Below the pieces are notes generated by a model that saw only the letters and a list, made by a program, of their open reading frames with translations, did not search any database and was not told the DNA's origin. A program made the translations under genes and the position numbers. A stretch of DNA of 17,500 bases from Zygnema cylindricum (Eukaryota > Streptophyta > Zygnematophyceae > Zygnematales > Zygnemataceae). Numbering within the stretch: position 1 is the first letter of the stretch; each line of letters begins with the position of its first letter. Of the stretch, positions 1-8,440 are shown piece by piece. Where the stretch lies: contig JBBHKE010003238.1 of NCBI GenBank assembly GCA_037447655.1, positions 134,042 to 151,541 on the forward strand, in the 5' to 3' direction.

Positions 1-248
1 ACAGGTATGTTAGGTTGTAATAACATGAAACATGAGAAACCATAGCACCTTCATGCACTGTAGTACTAATCGCAGCGTTTAGACTGTGCCATCATTGTGA
101 TAAGTAAAGCGTTTAGAATCCCTTGCGCTGTTTTAGCATTAATAACCGAACAAGTTGCGAAATGAATAGTGTTACTACCGTGTCAGATTTGCGACGCTAA
201 TCATGATGTCACGTACTTCCACGATACCAAAGAGTACAAAGTACAATA

Positions 249-440
249 ATGTTGGATTGTATGGACAGTACAAAATTTTCATTTTTTTTGGTTTTTTGGT
301 TAACCGACCGTAACCGACTTTTTTTTTTTTTTGTGAATCAACCGACCGCAAGCGCCCGGCCCCCAAAATTTGGCAACCAAATCCGTTCCGGATCCGGCGC
401 GAGCGGTCGGTTAACGGTTGGTCACGGTTTCGGTTGACCG
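249..440. repeat. Inverted and repeated CGGTTAACCGACC-type motifs
   Basis: The motif ggttaaccgaccg (298-310) recurs in inverted form as ggtcggttaacgg (404-416). Further accgacc and ggttgaccg copies lie at 309-350 and 420-440, separated by a T run. The stretch could fold into an imperfect hairpin. It lies inside the proposed intron 5-496. No gene is visible in it. Confidence 0.45.
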
Positions 441-496
441 TTTGCGACCTCTGCCCAACAAGGCAACAAATCAGCAATCCCCCTTGACCCTTTCAG

Positions 497-814
497 GCTC
501 TCATTGGCAGAATCGCCAAACTCCTGGAAAACAACCCTAACTGTTGGCAAAAGTCGAGAAGGCGAGAACTCCAAGAAATTGTTGCACGTCTAAAAACAAA
601 CAAGCTCCACGCGATTTTAGACGAATCGCCAATTCGCACAATAACGTTAACAAGGAAAACAATACGGTGCATGAAAATTTCGTATACGGCCTATTGTAAA
701 TTCAAAGTTGTTCAAATCGCGCGATTTTTTAATTTTTCCGATTTTTACGTATTATTCGTGACTTTTGAAAAAATCGCAAAAAAACGCGATGTACTTTCCT
801 ATCCGGTAAACTGA
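497..814 (+). CDS. Probable terminal exon of a plus-strand gene, product unknown
   Basis: An open frame of 105 sense codons plus TGA begins directly after a good acceptor (ccctttcag at 488-496). The window's first bases (acag|gtatgt) look like a donor at position 5, so positions 5-496 could be the preceding intron. The first ~50 residues are mixed and amphipathic, with motifs such as KLLENNPNCW and RRRELQEIVARLK that look like coding sequence. From about 690 the frame runs into repeated sequence and becomes hydrophobic and less convincing, so the true end may be earlier or the tail may come from a repeat. There is no internal start near the front, as expected for a non-first exon. I do not recognise the family. 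A decayed relic is the main alternative. Confidence 0.4.
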   Translation, partial: ALIGRIAKLLENNPNCWQKSRRRELQEIVARLKTNKLHAILDESPIRTITLTRKTIRCMKISYTAYCKFKVVQIARFFNFSDFYVLFVTFEKIAKKRDVLSYPVN

Positions 815-1170
815 ACGGGCAATTTACGAAAACCGTTACGGTATTTTTACGGTAACTATACGGTTTTTTTACAGAATCTACGGGATTTGACGAAAAGATA
901 CGTTACACTTCGTAATACTCTGTCCGGTAAACTGAACAGTAATTTTGCGGGAAATGTACGGAGTAGTACTGAAATGTACGGACTATTACGAAAAGATACG
1001 GAAATTGTACGGAAAATATACAAACTGTGGTAACATGTAAAATTCAATTTTTTACATGTACGGAATAGTACGGATTCACAATCACTAACGATTTTTTCAA
1101 ATCGACCTCTCCGATTTTTATGTATTATTCACGCGTTTGAATCGTGAGTAAAATATGATTTGAACAACTA
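690..1170. repeat. Composite repeat with direct and inverted copies, TACGG-rich core
   Basis: The block tccgatttttacgtattattc (738-758) recurs as tccgatttttatgtattattc near 1110. The segment aaattcaaagttgttcaaatc (700-720) is matched in inverted orientation by gatttgaacaactatgtgtaaattc near 1160-1184. Between them, ccggtaaactgaac occurs twice (803-816 and 924-937) amid dispersed tacggaa and tacggta motifs. This looks like one degenerate mobile element or nested copies. No coding function is seen apart from the tail of the frame ending at 814. Confidence 0.55.
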
Positions 1171-1214
1171 TGTGTAAATTCAAGCAGGTGACAAGGAGTG
1201 AGGGAAACTACAGT

Positions 1215-1439
1215 ACTACACCGTGAATCGTTATTAGTGTTGATGTTTTTTTCATCTCTTTAAACATATTTTATCCGTACATGCATGTCGATTTTCCAAT
1301 CTGACGGTTGTGATTGAAAGGTAAGATTCTCAGCTTCCGATTGACTCTCTAAAATTGAAAATTGGACAAGAATGTAAAGAGAAAAGATGTTTTAAGTGGC
1401 GAAAAAAATATTAACACTAATAGCGATACACGGTGTAGT
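1215..1439. mobile_element. MITE-like element with CTACACCG termini
   Basis: The left end (actacaccgtgaatcg, then ttattagtgttgatg) and the right end (aatattaacactaatag, then cgatacacggtgtagt) are near-perfect inverted repeats of about 37 bp enclosing ~225 bp with no credible reading frame. The same terminal consensus reappears at 7969-8175 and in the 9740-11154 cluster, so this is a dispersed non-autonomous family. No clear target-site duplication was found. Confidence 0.7.
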
Positions 1440-1546
1440 GACATGAAACGGGGAAATAAGAAGGAAATCATCTTGCAAGCTGGAAGATAAGCTTGTATCT
1501 TTAGTCAGATAAATTTCACGTTTAGGTAGGCTTTCTCTTCTTATTA

Positions 1547-2180
1547 TTTGAAATAAGTTTGTACTGTTGCACGTACAGAATAATAGCAGGAGACTACAGT
1601 ATCTTTTCGCGTTTGAAATAAAGTTCGCACTGTTGAAGTTACAGAACATAGTTCAAAAGTAGGTGAAAGTAGGCCCATACAATATTCCTATTGTATGCAA
1701 AACATACTATATGACCTTAAGACCCATATTGTATTTGGACCTATTTGGACCGATTAAAACATTCAGACCAAAAATTGGACCAATTATAACATTCGGACCA
1801 AAAAAATTTATTTACACCGTCAGATTCGGACGATCGGACGGTCGCTGAACAAAGTAACGATCTAAGAAGATCACATGAAAAGCCCATAACACAACTTACG
1901 ATAAAGGCGCAGACCAAAGACCTACCATAAAAACGCCTACTTTTGAACTATGTCACAGAATAATAGCAGGAGACTACAATATCTTTTCGTATTTGAAATA
2001 AAGTTCGCACTGTTGAAGTTATAGAATAATAGCAGGAGTCTACAGTACAGTATCTTTTCGTGTTTGAAATAAAGTTCGCACTGTTGAAGTTACAGAATAA
2101 TAGCAGGAGACTACAGTAGTACAGTATCTTTTCGTGTTTGAAATAAAGTTCGCACTGTTGAAGTTACAGAATAATAACAG
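1547..2180 (+). repeat. 66-74 bp tandem repeat upstream of the ZnF-UBP gene
   Basis: Units start with acagaataatagcaggag, contain tatcttttcg and tttgaaataaagttcgcac, and end in tgttgaagtt. Full copies are at 1575-1640, 1955-2020, 2021-2091 and 2092-2165, with a degenerate partial unit before 1575 and the start of another at 2166. Copies 3 and 4 differ from 1 and 2 by short cagta/cagtagta expansions after tctacag or actacag. A 306 bp inserted element separates copies 1 and 2. The array ends about 75 bp before the ATG at 2256, so it probably lies in promoter or 5' UTR sequence. Any regulatory role is inference. Confidence 0.85.
1647..1952. mobile_element. 306 bp hAT-like MITE inside the tandem repeat
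   Basis: The element begins with CATAGTTCAAAAGTAGG and ends with its exact inverse complement (17 bp). It is flanked by ttacagaa (1639-1646) and tcacagaa (1953-1960), an 8 bp target-site duplication with one mismatch, the size typical of hAT transposons. It interrupts the first unit of the surrounding repeat array, so it inserted after the array formed. Inside are two diverged copies of a ~28 bp 'ggaccRatt...acattcRgacc' segment. No transposase is encoded, so it is non-autonomous. Confidence 0.75.
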
Positions 2181-2255
2181 AATTATTTTTTGGAGTAACA
2201 ATAGTCTCTAAGTACCAGAGACAGTTTTTGAGCAGATACTGGTTTCTACCTTTCA

Positions 2256-2339
2256 ATGGATAATGATAAAGGTAAAGGTGTTTGTGACGAGACAGGTCAG
2301 CAGCCAATCAGCGACGAGGAATTTGCAAGAAAATTGCAG
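2256..2339 (+). CDS. ZnF-UBP gene exon 1 (residues 1-28)
   Basis: ATG at 2256 opens 28 codons ending in CAG before the donor gtaatg (phase 0). It encodes an acidic N-terminus ending in DEEFARKLQ. The exon joins exon 2 without a split codon. Confidence 0.8.
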
Positions 2340-5300
2340 GTAATGTCTGATTAATGAATTGTTGATGTCTAATTATCAATTATGGATAGTTTGTTTGTTT
2401 GACCTAAAAAAAAACTTGTGACTGGAAAAAATGAGAAAGCATTTTTCTATGGCCTCAGAAGTAAACAATTTTGTCTAAAGAAAAAGTTGTTTCAGAAATA
2501 GACCATTTTTTTTGAGGAAAAAATTCGTACTTAAAACTTTCTTTTCAAGTTTTTCCTTCGACAAAATTGTTTATTTCCGAGGGTATGAAATACCTTTTTT
2601 CTCATTTTTTTGTCATTGGTATTAAAATGAAAATTTGCATTTGAATTTAATGTTTTGGTCAAGATGGCAATTGGTTTTGCACATTTGCCTGGTGAAAACA
2701 GGAACATCAATTCTATGGTTGATTGTACGGATTGTGTACGGTTTTTGTACTTCTGTAATTGGTGCTATACTGTATAATTTAATTGCTGAACAGTGTTTAG
2801 AGCTTGTTGAGTTATCATCAGATTACTCGAGGTGAATTTTTTCTTGTCTTATTATTTTTCTGGTCTCATTTATTTTCCGGTCTTATTACTTTTCTGCTCT
2901 TATTTTTTTCTGGTCCTACTGTTTTTTTATCTTTTGTTTGACTGTCGTTTTCCTTAATTATCTAGCTGCATTTTATTTGATCAAGTGACATCCTATGTTT
3001 CCTCACTTTGACATTACAACAGCTGAATATGTAAGCATGTGGTGAAGCGGTTTGTCTATTTATGTATTCTTTGTATCATCACAATATCAATTTAAGTCAT
3101 TTTTTTTTTTTTTTTTATCAATCTGATAGAGTAAAACTTCACCAAAATGGCGGTATTCTTGTGGGTGTCCGTTTCTGCCTCATTTTTGTGTTTAATTTAC
3201 TTTTGTCAACTTTTGTGCGGTTTTGAATCGTAGTATTTTGAATGGCCATCTGTTACATTCATACTCTTTACGATAATATGCTTTACCGTATCTAGATTAT
3301 TTTATTCTATTGAGTTTTCTTTACATTGTCAAGAATCGAGCTTTCTGGAATCGTTCCTTGTTTCTTAATTGAAAGAGGGAAAAGTAGAGGGAGAGGGAGA
3401 GGTAGATTGGTTTCAATTGGTTTCGTACAACCTGTTTGCTGTAACGACTATGTTCGATTACATAAAGAAACCGTCCTCCAAACAAGAAAACTTTGAACCA
3501 AAAAACATGTCTTTGTAAAACCGCCTTCTAAAACTGTTTTTCTTAAAAAGTATGGTTATTTTCCACACAGGAGGGAGGAGAATCGGAAATAGGGGGAGCC
3601 TGGATAGAACCTCTCTCGACATGTCCTCATGTGACCCATTGTCCCCCATTTGGAGGGGATTTGGCAAGTTTTGATGCCCCTTGTGAAAGGTACCTTGACT
3701 ATCATATTTTCTTTTTCTTTGCATAAAGCTTATGGATAAAAAGGTTGAATATCTTTCCTAAGGCTTTTTGTAGAATTACATGATACTGAGCTAGGAGATG
3801 AAAAAGGTTTATAAAAGTTTCATTAGTTAGACTACAAATGCTTTTGGAGGCGAGAAAGTTTCAGAGGTACATGATTCAACTTTTTTTTTCGATCTGGTTT
3901 TTTTTTTTTTTTTGGAAATGCACAATTATTGAGACCACGTATCTTGTAAAATGTTATCTGTTGAGATTTTTTTGACGCTCAAATAATAACATACCATTCG
4001 ACACAAGGCTCTAAGTAATCAACATCTTTTATAGTTTGAGATTTTACTAGACAGTCGAGGAGAATTTAAATGCATACTGAACCCACCCTATATGCTAGAT
4101 TAAGTGATAAACTAAATGCAGGAACCGATCATAGTATAGTTTTAAAAAATGCCTTCTATGTGAATTAAAAAGTATTTCGAAGGCATTTACAAAAATAATT
4201 TCTATTAGCTATAGGTTCTGGAAAGTTGACATGTTCAGATGCAGTTCATGTATAAAGATGTTCGTTTTTTTCCATTCAATTCTCATCTTTTGAAATTTCA
4301 TTTTTAGTTAGTTAGAGAGGTTGAATTGACAAGGGACTTCGTTTTCTACTTGTTTCTTCTTTCAAAAGAAAGACACATTTCTTTGCTCTCCTTTCTTCTC
4401 GTTTCTCTCTACTTTCTTCTCTCATCTCTCTTCTCTTCTCACCAGTGCATTTATTACCTACCACGTTTCTTCTAGCATCTCTCCTCTCTTCTCTTTTCTA
4501 ATCAATCTGCATTTCTTTTTCTCAGCTGTGGGGATGGAAAGGAGAATTGGGTATGTCTTTCTTGCAACAAAGTACTATGTGGACGATATCGAGGGGCACA
4601 TATGTTGGAACACATCAACTCTTCGGGACATCATTTCGCAATGGGATTTAGGTTTGTTTTTTGACCAATTTATTGATTTTTAATGGATTACTGTTTCTCA
4701 ACTTGGATCAGTACCCCGCGAATTGTTGTTAGCGTTAATACCACTACTTGGGTGCCGGTCTTTTTTGTCCACTAACCACAAAATAGCGTTACCAATAACT
4801 AATACTTAATCGTTTTCTTTTTAATGCTGATTCTTTGCACGGTTCAAAAACAACCACGCCATTCCGAACTGAATTAGAATCAATGACACATATAAAACTG
4901 ACGCTAATAATTTATTTACTCAAAAACGATTTGCAGTGAGGGTCAGTCTATAGATCTGTTGAAGTTTCATTCATAACCTGTTTGACAAGGTCCATTTGAC
5001 AAAGTTATTCTTTATCATAAGGGAAGGTGTTTATAATGCTTTCTGTTGTTTATTTTACCGCCATCACTATTAAATTTAGTGAATTTTAGCGTCAACACTC
5101 TATTGGAATTAACTACACTAAATTATATTTTGCCACGTGGCTCATTGTGGGCCACTTTACTGAATCCTTAATAGTCTCACTATTTTACGATTTTGGGTCA
5201 ATAAAACACTTGTGCAAATTAGAGTGATTAACTCTAATAGTGATGGGCAGTGTAGTTGACTAGTTAAAGGCGAGCATGAAAGGAAATCGCTGGTGTTTAT

Positions 5301-6090
5301 GAATTTTTGACCATTTCTATCCGTTGCAAATACTCCAACTTTTATTGTTATTTGTTATAATGCTAAAAATAAGGGTTGGGGGATTGGTCCAGTCTTTTTT
5401 TTTTGTTGACCTCACATATCTGGAGAAACTGGAAAGCTGTGATAAACCGATAAGGAGAGAGAGAGAGGGGAGAGAGACTGGAGGTCTGTGGAGAGGGAGA
5501 GAGAGGGGAGAGGGAGGAAGTCTGTGATAACTGATAAGAGAGAGAGAGAGAGGAAGAGAGAGAGGAGAGGGAGAGAGAGAGAGGAGAGGGAGAGGGAGAG
5601 TTGTAACGGACAAGTGCTCAGGGTCAGCTACGTTCCTGGGAAGGATGTCGATGAGTTTCTGAACTATTTTTGGTATTATTTCTTTGGTATCGGAGGAAAA
5701 AATTGTAAAGAAATTGCGACTTTAAAATTCCAGAAGATTCTTGTAGAATATTTGTATGTACGTTATTACCGGTGGTACTAAACAAAGAAAAAGGTTTTTG
5801 CAAATCCGTACATTTGTCTATGATTAATAACATTGGTTACATTGTATGTATAATTCCCCTATAATGAGACCTTGTTCTTGTAGGGATTTAATGGTTTTTG
5901 TGCTTCTTTCTTCTTCTTCTTTTGCTGAATCGAATGCAGAGATCTTTCTATATGGTGCTTTCCTTGTTCGTCTTATCTGGACGCCGAAAGTATTCCAAAA
6001 CTGAAACCCTATCATGAAGCATTGCATTTGATGAAATTTGGGGAGCCTCCCCCTCGGGCCGTTCCCAGCTTGAAAGAGATGTATGTATAG
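2256..6090 (+). CDS. Stand-alone HDAC6-type ZnF-UBP ubiquitin-binding protein, four exons
   Basis: Spliced exons 2256-2339, 3571-3689, 4526-4651 and 5940-6090 join in phase to 159 residues ending in TAG. Residues 46-124 form a ZnF-UBP domain (known to bind the free C-terminal Gly-Gly of ubiquitin). All twelve zinc ligands of the HDAC6 subtype are present: C46, H48, C66, C69, C78, C81, C86, H93, H97, H103, C116 and C119, with HDAC6-like spacing. Pocket residues W76, R88, W115 and Y122 match; the tyrosine after the WC pair is F117. The C-terminal MKFGEPPP resembles the NKFGE end of HDAC6. Residues 20-28 (DEEFARKLQ) form a short acidic helix motif common in ubiquitin-pathway proteins. No deacetylase, USP or RING domain fits in 159 residues. 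It probably reads unanchored ubiquitin or deubiquitination products in cytosol or nucleus. The start is the first ATG of exon 1; an unseen upstream exon remains possible. Confidence 0.9.
2426..2611. repeat. Imperfect ~60 bp inverted repeat in intron 1
   Basis: Arm 2426-2485 (aaaaaatgagaaag ... taaacaattttgtc) pairs with arm 2550-2611, whose inverse complement reads aaaaaaatgagaaaa ... taaacaattttgtcg. The loop is about 65 bp. It is probably a small non-autonomous element or a hairpin in the pre-mRNA of the ZnF-UBP gene. Confidence 0.65.
3371..3406 (+). repeat. Short GA-rich tract in intron 1
   Basis: A purine run of the gagggagagggagagg type, related in composition to the longer GA tracts elsewhere in the window. 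Confidence 0.6.
3571..3689 (+). CDS. ZnF-UBP gene exon 2 (residues 29-68)
   Basis: The exon follows the acceptor ttttccacacag and ends before the donor gtacct. It holds 39 codons plus two bases of a serine codon. It carries the first zinc-ligand pair (CPH, residues 46-48) and C66, exactly 20 residues after C46 as in HDAC6. Exon 3 supplies the matching C69. This exact spacing is the main reason for choosing this exon. Confidence 0.9.
4385..4525 (+). repeat. Pyrimidine-rich 3' part of intron 2
   Basis: CT-rich sequence contains a loosely repeated block (tttcttct/catctctc-type around 4395-4436 and 4465-4498) leading to the acceptor tttttctcag at 4516-4525. It probably serves as an extended polypyrimidine tract for exon 3 and as a simple-sequence repeat. 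Confidence 0.55.
4526..4651 (+). CDS. ZnF-UBP gene exon 3 (residues 68-110), zinc-finger core
   Basis: Acceptor ttctcag; one base completes the serine codon. 41 codons follow, then two bases of an arginine codon before the donor gtttgt. It encodes the diagnostic [10 protein letters not shown], the CxxC (C78, C81), CGRY (86-89) and the H93, H97 and H103 ligands. This single exon alone identifies the UBP-type zinc finger. Confidence 0.95.
   Translation: MWGWKGELGMSFLQQSTMWTISRGTYVGTHQLFGTSFRNGI
5056..5255. mobile_element. Degenerate MITE in intron 3
   Basis: The left end (taccgccatcactattaaat) and the right end (inverse complement: ctacactgcccatcactatt, then agagttaatca) are imperfect inverted repeats enclosing ~200 bp. 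A further terminus-like sequence (ccccgcgaattgttgttag) starts at 4715, so a larger degenerate ~540 bp element from about 4712 to 5255 is an alternative reading. The ends resemble the CTACACCGCGAATCGT family. Confidence 0.5.
5452..5601 (+). repeat. GA-rich simple-sequence tract in intron 3
   Basis: About 150 bp of (GA)n and GGGAGA units, with a related unit 'ctgtgataaac/tgataag' at 5438 and 5522. Reading frames through it give RERERE-type or SLPLSL-type peptides and are not genes. Confidence 0.9.
5940..6090 (+). CDS. ZnF-UBP gene exon 4 (residues 110-159)
   Basis: The acceptor gaatgcag follows a pyrimidine-rich run (cttctttcttcttcttcttttgctg). One base completes the arginine codon, then 49 codons and TAG. 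It carries DLSIWCFPC (111-119) with the last two zinc ligands, Y122, and the conserved KFGEPPP tail. No canonical AATAAA is visible close downstream. Confidence 0.9.
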
Positions 6091-6187
6091 AGGTCGTTAA
6101 GTCTAAAAGTCGTTAAGGAAAAAAGGTTGTTAAAGTCTAAAAGTTGTTAAGGAAAAAAGGTCGTTTATATCTAAAGATCGGTAAGTC
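6091..6187 (+). repeat. Three copies of a 33-34 bp direct repeat just after the stop codon
   Basis: Units begin aggtcgtta / aggttgtta / aggtcgttt at 6091, 6124 and 6158. Each contains (g)tctaaaag and, in the first two, ends gttaaggaaaaa. The array starts at the base after the TAG of the ZnF-UBP gene, so it would lie in its 3' UTR. Confidence 0.75.
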
Positions 6188-6913
6188 TTTTTCATATAAG
6201 AAAATGTTTCAATTCTTGTCAAATTCCCTGTAAATCAAGTTAGAAAAGAGTGTGCTTTTTTTTTTTTCTAAAATGACATGAAATAGTTACAGAAGATAGG
6301 TAGTTTACACTTAAAAAGATGAAGCTTGTACATTCGTACGTTGTTTTCTGTTTTTAGGTTTAGCTTTATTGTTTTTTTTGTGAAAGTTTTTTGGTGGTTG
6401 TAAACCGGCTTGTCTAAGTTGTTTTTTGAAATATATTTTTTGGAAATATATGTTTTGAAATGTGTTTTTTGAAAGATATATGTGTGCATGTATCAAGAGT
6501 TTTGACTGTAGTTGTTGATACCCATTGGGATTTAAATTTCTCAAAGTAAAGTAAATGAGCCATGACTGATACAAGAATTACACTATCGAAAGTCTTACTC
6601 TCGTTTTGAGGGTAAATCATGTATTTTCTTGTTTTTGTATATTGTCTTTCATTTTTTTTTGGGTGGTTCTACTTACGGTTTACCCTTATATTGTTCAAGT
6701 CACCGACAAGTTTTGTCAATGTTATTACCTTTTTTAGAAGACTATTGGTTACCATTTAATTGACACTGTTAGTTTGTGCAATAATAATAGTTTTTAAATT
6801 TTAGCGTGATTTTGTGCATTTTTTTGTGATTTTCGCGTGTTGTTATGGTTGAAATTTTTCATGTTTGTTTCCTTCTCTCTCTCCTTTTTCTTTTTTTTCT
6901 TGTTATTCTGTGA
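6188..6913. other. AT-rich stretch without a recognised gene
   Basis: T-rich sequence with a small repeat near 6420-6480 (tttttggaaatatat-like units). The minus-strand frames here are lysine/isoleucine-rich products of base composition. Part is presumably 3' UTR and flank of the ZnF-UBP gene. Nothing else is supported. Confidence 0.5.
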
Positions 6914-6993
6914 TTAGGGTGGAGGGGGGACGGGGGAGGGGGGAGGGGGGAGGGAGAGGGGGAGGTGGAGGGGGAGGGGGAGGGGGAGAGGGT
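6914..6993 (+). repeat. G-rich GGGAGGG tract with G-quadruplex potential
   Basis: About 80 bp of ggaggg, gggggag and gggagg units with many runs of three or more G on the plus strand, enough for intramolecular quadruplexes. It is preceded by a CT-rich run at 6870-6900. The poly-glycine frame through it is an artefact. Confidence 0.85.
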
Positions 6994-7313
6994 GGTTTAT
7001 GGCTCATTCTACTCATAAAACAAAAATATGACCGCTTCTATGAAACGGAGTTTAGTGTGCACTTCTTTACACGTAAAGTCTAGTGAACTGTGCACACCAT
7101 ACTCTTCAAATGGATAAAATGAGTTGCCATGAGAATTGCGATATCCAAAGGCTTTTGAGAAACCGTTTCTATGTAGTTTTTATCCGTTTCATCAGTCCAG
7201 GTCACCTCTCACATTATTGTCTCAAAAAAAAGGGATGAGCATGATTCTACATTCTGCAAGTACTAACGACATAGACGCTTTTTCTGAGTTTTGCAACTCG
7301 CTTTAAATGAAAA

Positions 7314-7830
7314 ATGGTTGACTTTATTAAAAAGCGCAATGGTAAACCATCTGAGTCCATGGGAACAAAAAGAAGTAGCATTGCAAAAACTGAAAAACTA
7401 CATGTGGGGGGAAGAAACAAAAAGTATAAGCTAGGCAAAATCAACAAAAATACGAAAAGATGGTTGGTAAACCGAAAACACCCATTTTACGTATATGTTT
7501 TAGGGTTTTTTATACATATTTTATAAATACTTTATAGATATTTTATATATATATTCACTTCGATTGATTGGATAATTCACCGTTGGACCGCCTTTCCCCA
7601 TGGAAAAACCTAGTTACAGAAAATTATAAAAAGTTGGTGGGGCGTCCATTCCACGTTGTGGAATTTGAAGGACAACAATAAATATATGCTTTTTTGACTC
7701 ACCCAATCATCGAACATTTTGGTCCAGCATTGGAAGGTGATGTGGTTTGGACCGAGGATGATTTGGATACTCATTAAAAAATATTAGACAAAAAAGGTTG
7801 GTCATACTTGGCTCTCAAGAAAAACAAGTA
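7314..7830 (+). pseudogene. Decayed coding relic, one frame interrupted by TAA codons
   Basis: A single frame from 7314 stays coding-like for about 170 codons, broken at 7524, 7680 and 7776 by TAA and then closed by TAG. Between the stops it reads as plausible protein, for example HRWTAFPHGKNLVTENYKKL, GRPFHVVEFEG, HPIIEHFGPALEGDVVWTED and KILDKKGWSYLALKK. The first 60 codons are strongly basic. I do not recognise the family; a transposon or captured viral-like protein relic is possible. Intact genes in this window contain no internal TAA, so code reassignment is not favoured. Confidence 0.4.
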
Positions 7831-7968
7831 GAGTAACTTCGGCACACAAAGTTCGTCTTTTCACCGAAGACAAATCTAACCGAGCTTGTATTATGCTTTT
7901 TAATTATTATTGTATCACATCCTTTTTCACTTTCTGGATTCTCCGGTACACCGAGTCAACCGAGGAAG

Positions 7969-8175
7969 CTACAGCGGTGATCGTTAGTAACGTTAACGAT
8001 TTATTAGTGTTAATGCAAAATTAGAATGAATAATACTAACTTAGTACAAGGAGACGTGGACGATTGTAGTCCACGTCCTTAAACAATGTTGTTAACTCTA
8101 TTTTGTGATTTTTGGCCAAAAAAAGTTGCTCGACCGAATTAGTGTTATCAACACTAATAACGTTGTGTGGTGTAG
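7969..8175. mobile_element. MITE-like element of the CTACACC family
   Basis: The left end (ctacagcggtgatcgttag) and the right end (inverse complement ctacaccacacaacgtta, then ttagtgttgata) match the family terminus seen at 1215-1439. Internally, gacgtggac-gattgta-gtccacgtc (8052-8077) is a perfect 9 bp hairpin. The element separates two decayed coding segments. Confidence 0.6.
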
Positions 8176-8233
8176 TGATCAATTCCCCCCTTTTGTTTCA
8201 ACTTGCCACATGGCTTCTTTCTTCATACATCAC

Positions 8234-8440
8234 CTTATTTTTAGTGCTTTTTTGGAGTTGCCTTATCACGCGACAAGTTGTGTGATTTGCTTTTCAAAGA
8301 TGGTAGTAAATAATACATTCTTTTGGTGAGGCCAATCTATGAAACAAAGAAGGGACCAAAGCGGCTCCCAAAAGTTGCGTTGCCTAGCCCCGAGTGCATT
8401 GCATTTTATTCAAACCTTTTTAACTAAGGTACGAAATACT
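8234..8440 (+). pseudogene. Second decayed coding relic, downstream of the MITE
   Basis: After an acceptor-like ttatttttag, a frame reads DKLCDLLFKDGSK, a TAA, then ILLVRPIYETKKGPKRLPKV, LPSPECIAFYSNLF and a stop. The residue mix is coding-like but the interrupting stop and lack of a start argue for a fossil. It may belong to the same ancient gene as 7314-7830, with the MITE inserted between. The family is unknown. Confidence 0.3.

Noticed and set aside
2635-2835. 66-codon plus frame ending in LSSDYSR before a GTGAAT donor, considered as exon 2 of the ZnF-UBP gene.
   Set aside because: It lacks the CxH and CxxC ligands at HDAC6-like spacing; exon 3571-3689 supplies them exactly and joins in phase.
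3458-3724. 88-codon minus-strand frame.
   Set aside because: Antisense of ZnF-UBP exon 2 and flanking intron.
5317-5781. Several frames with SLPLSL or RERERE content.
   Set aside because: Products of the GA simple-sequence tract in intron 3.
6268-6620. Three overlapping minus-strand frames rich in K, I and F.
   Set aside because: AT-rich composition artefacts; no splice-supported or domain-like content.
6865-7083. Glycine-rich plus frame.
   Set aside because: Translation of the GGGAGGG tract.
7314-8440. TAA reassigned as a sense codon throughout the genome.
   Set aside because: The ZnF-UBP and Ig-repeat exons contain no internal TAA, TAG or TGA, so drift in a pseudogene is the simpler view.
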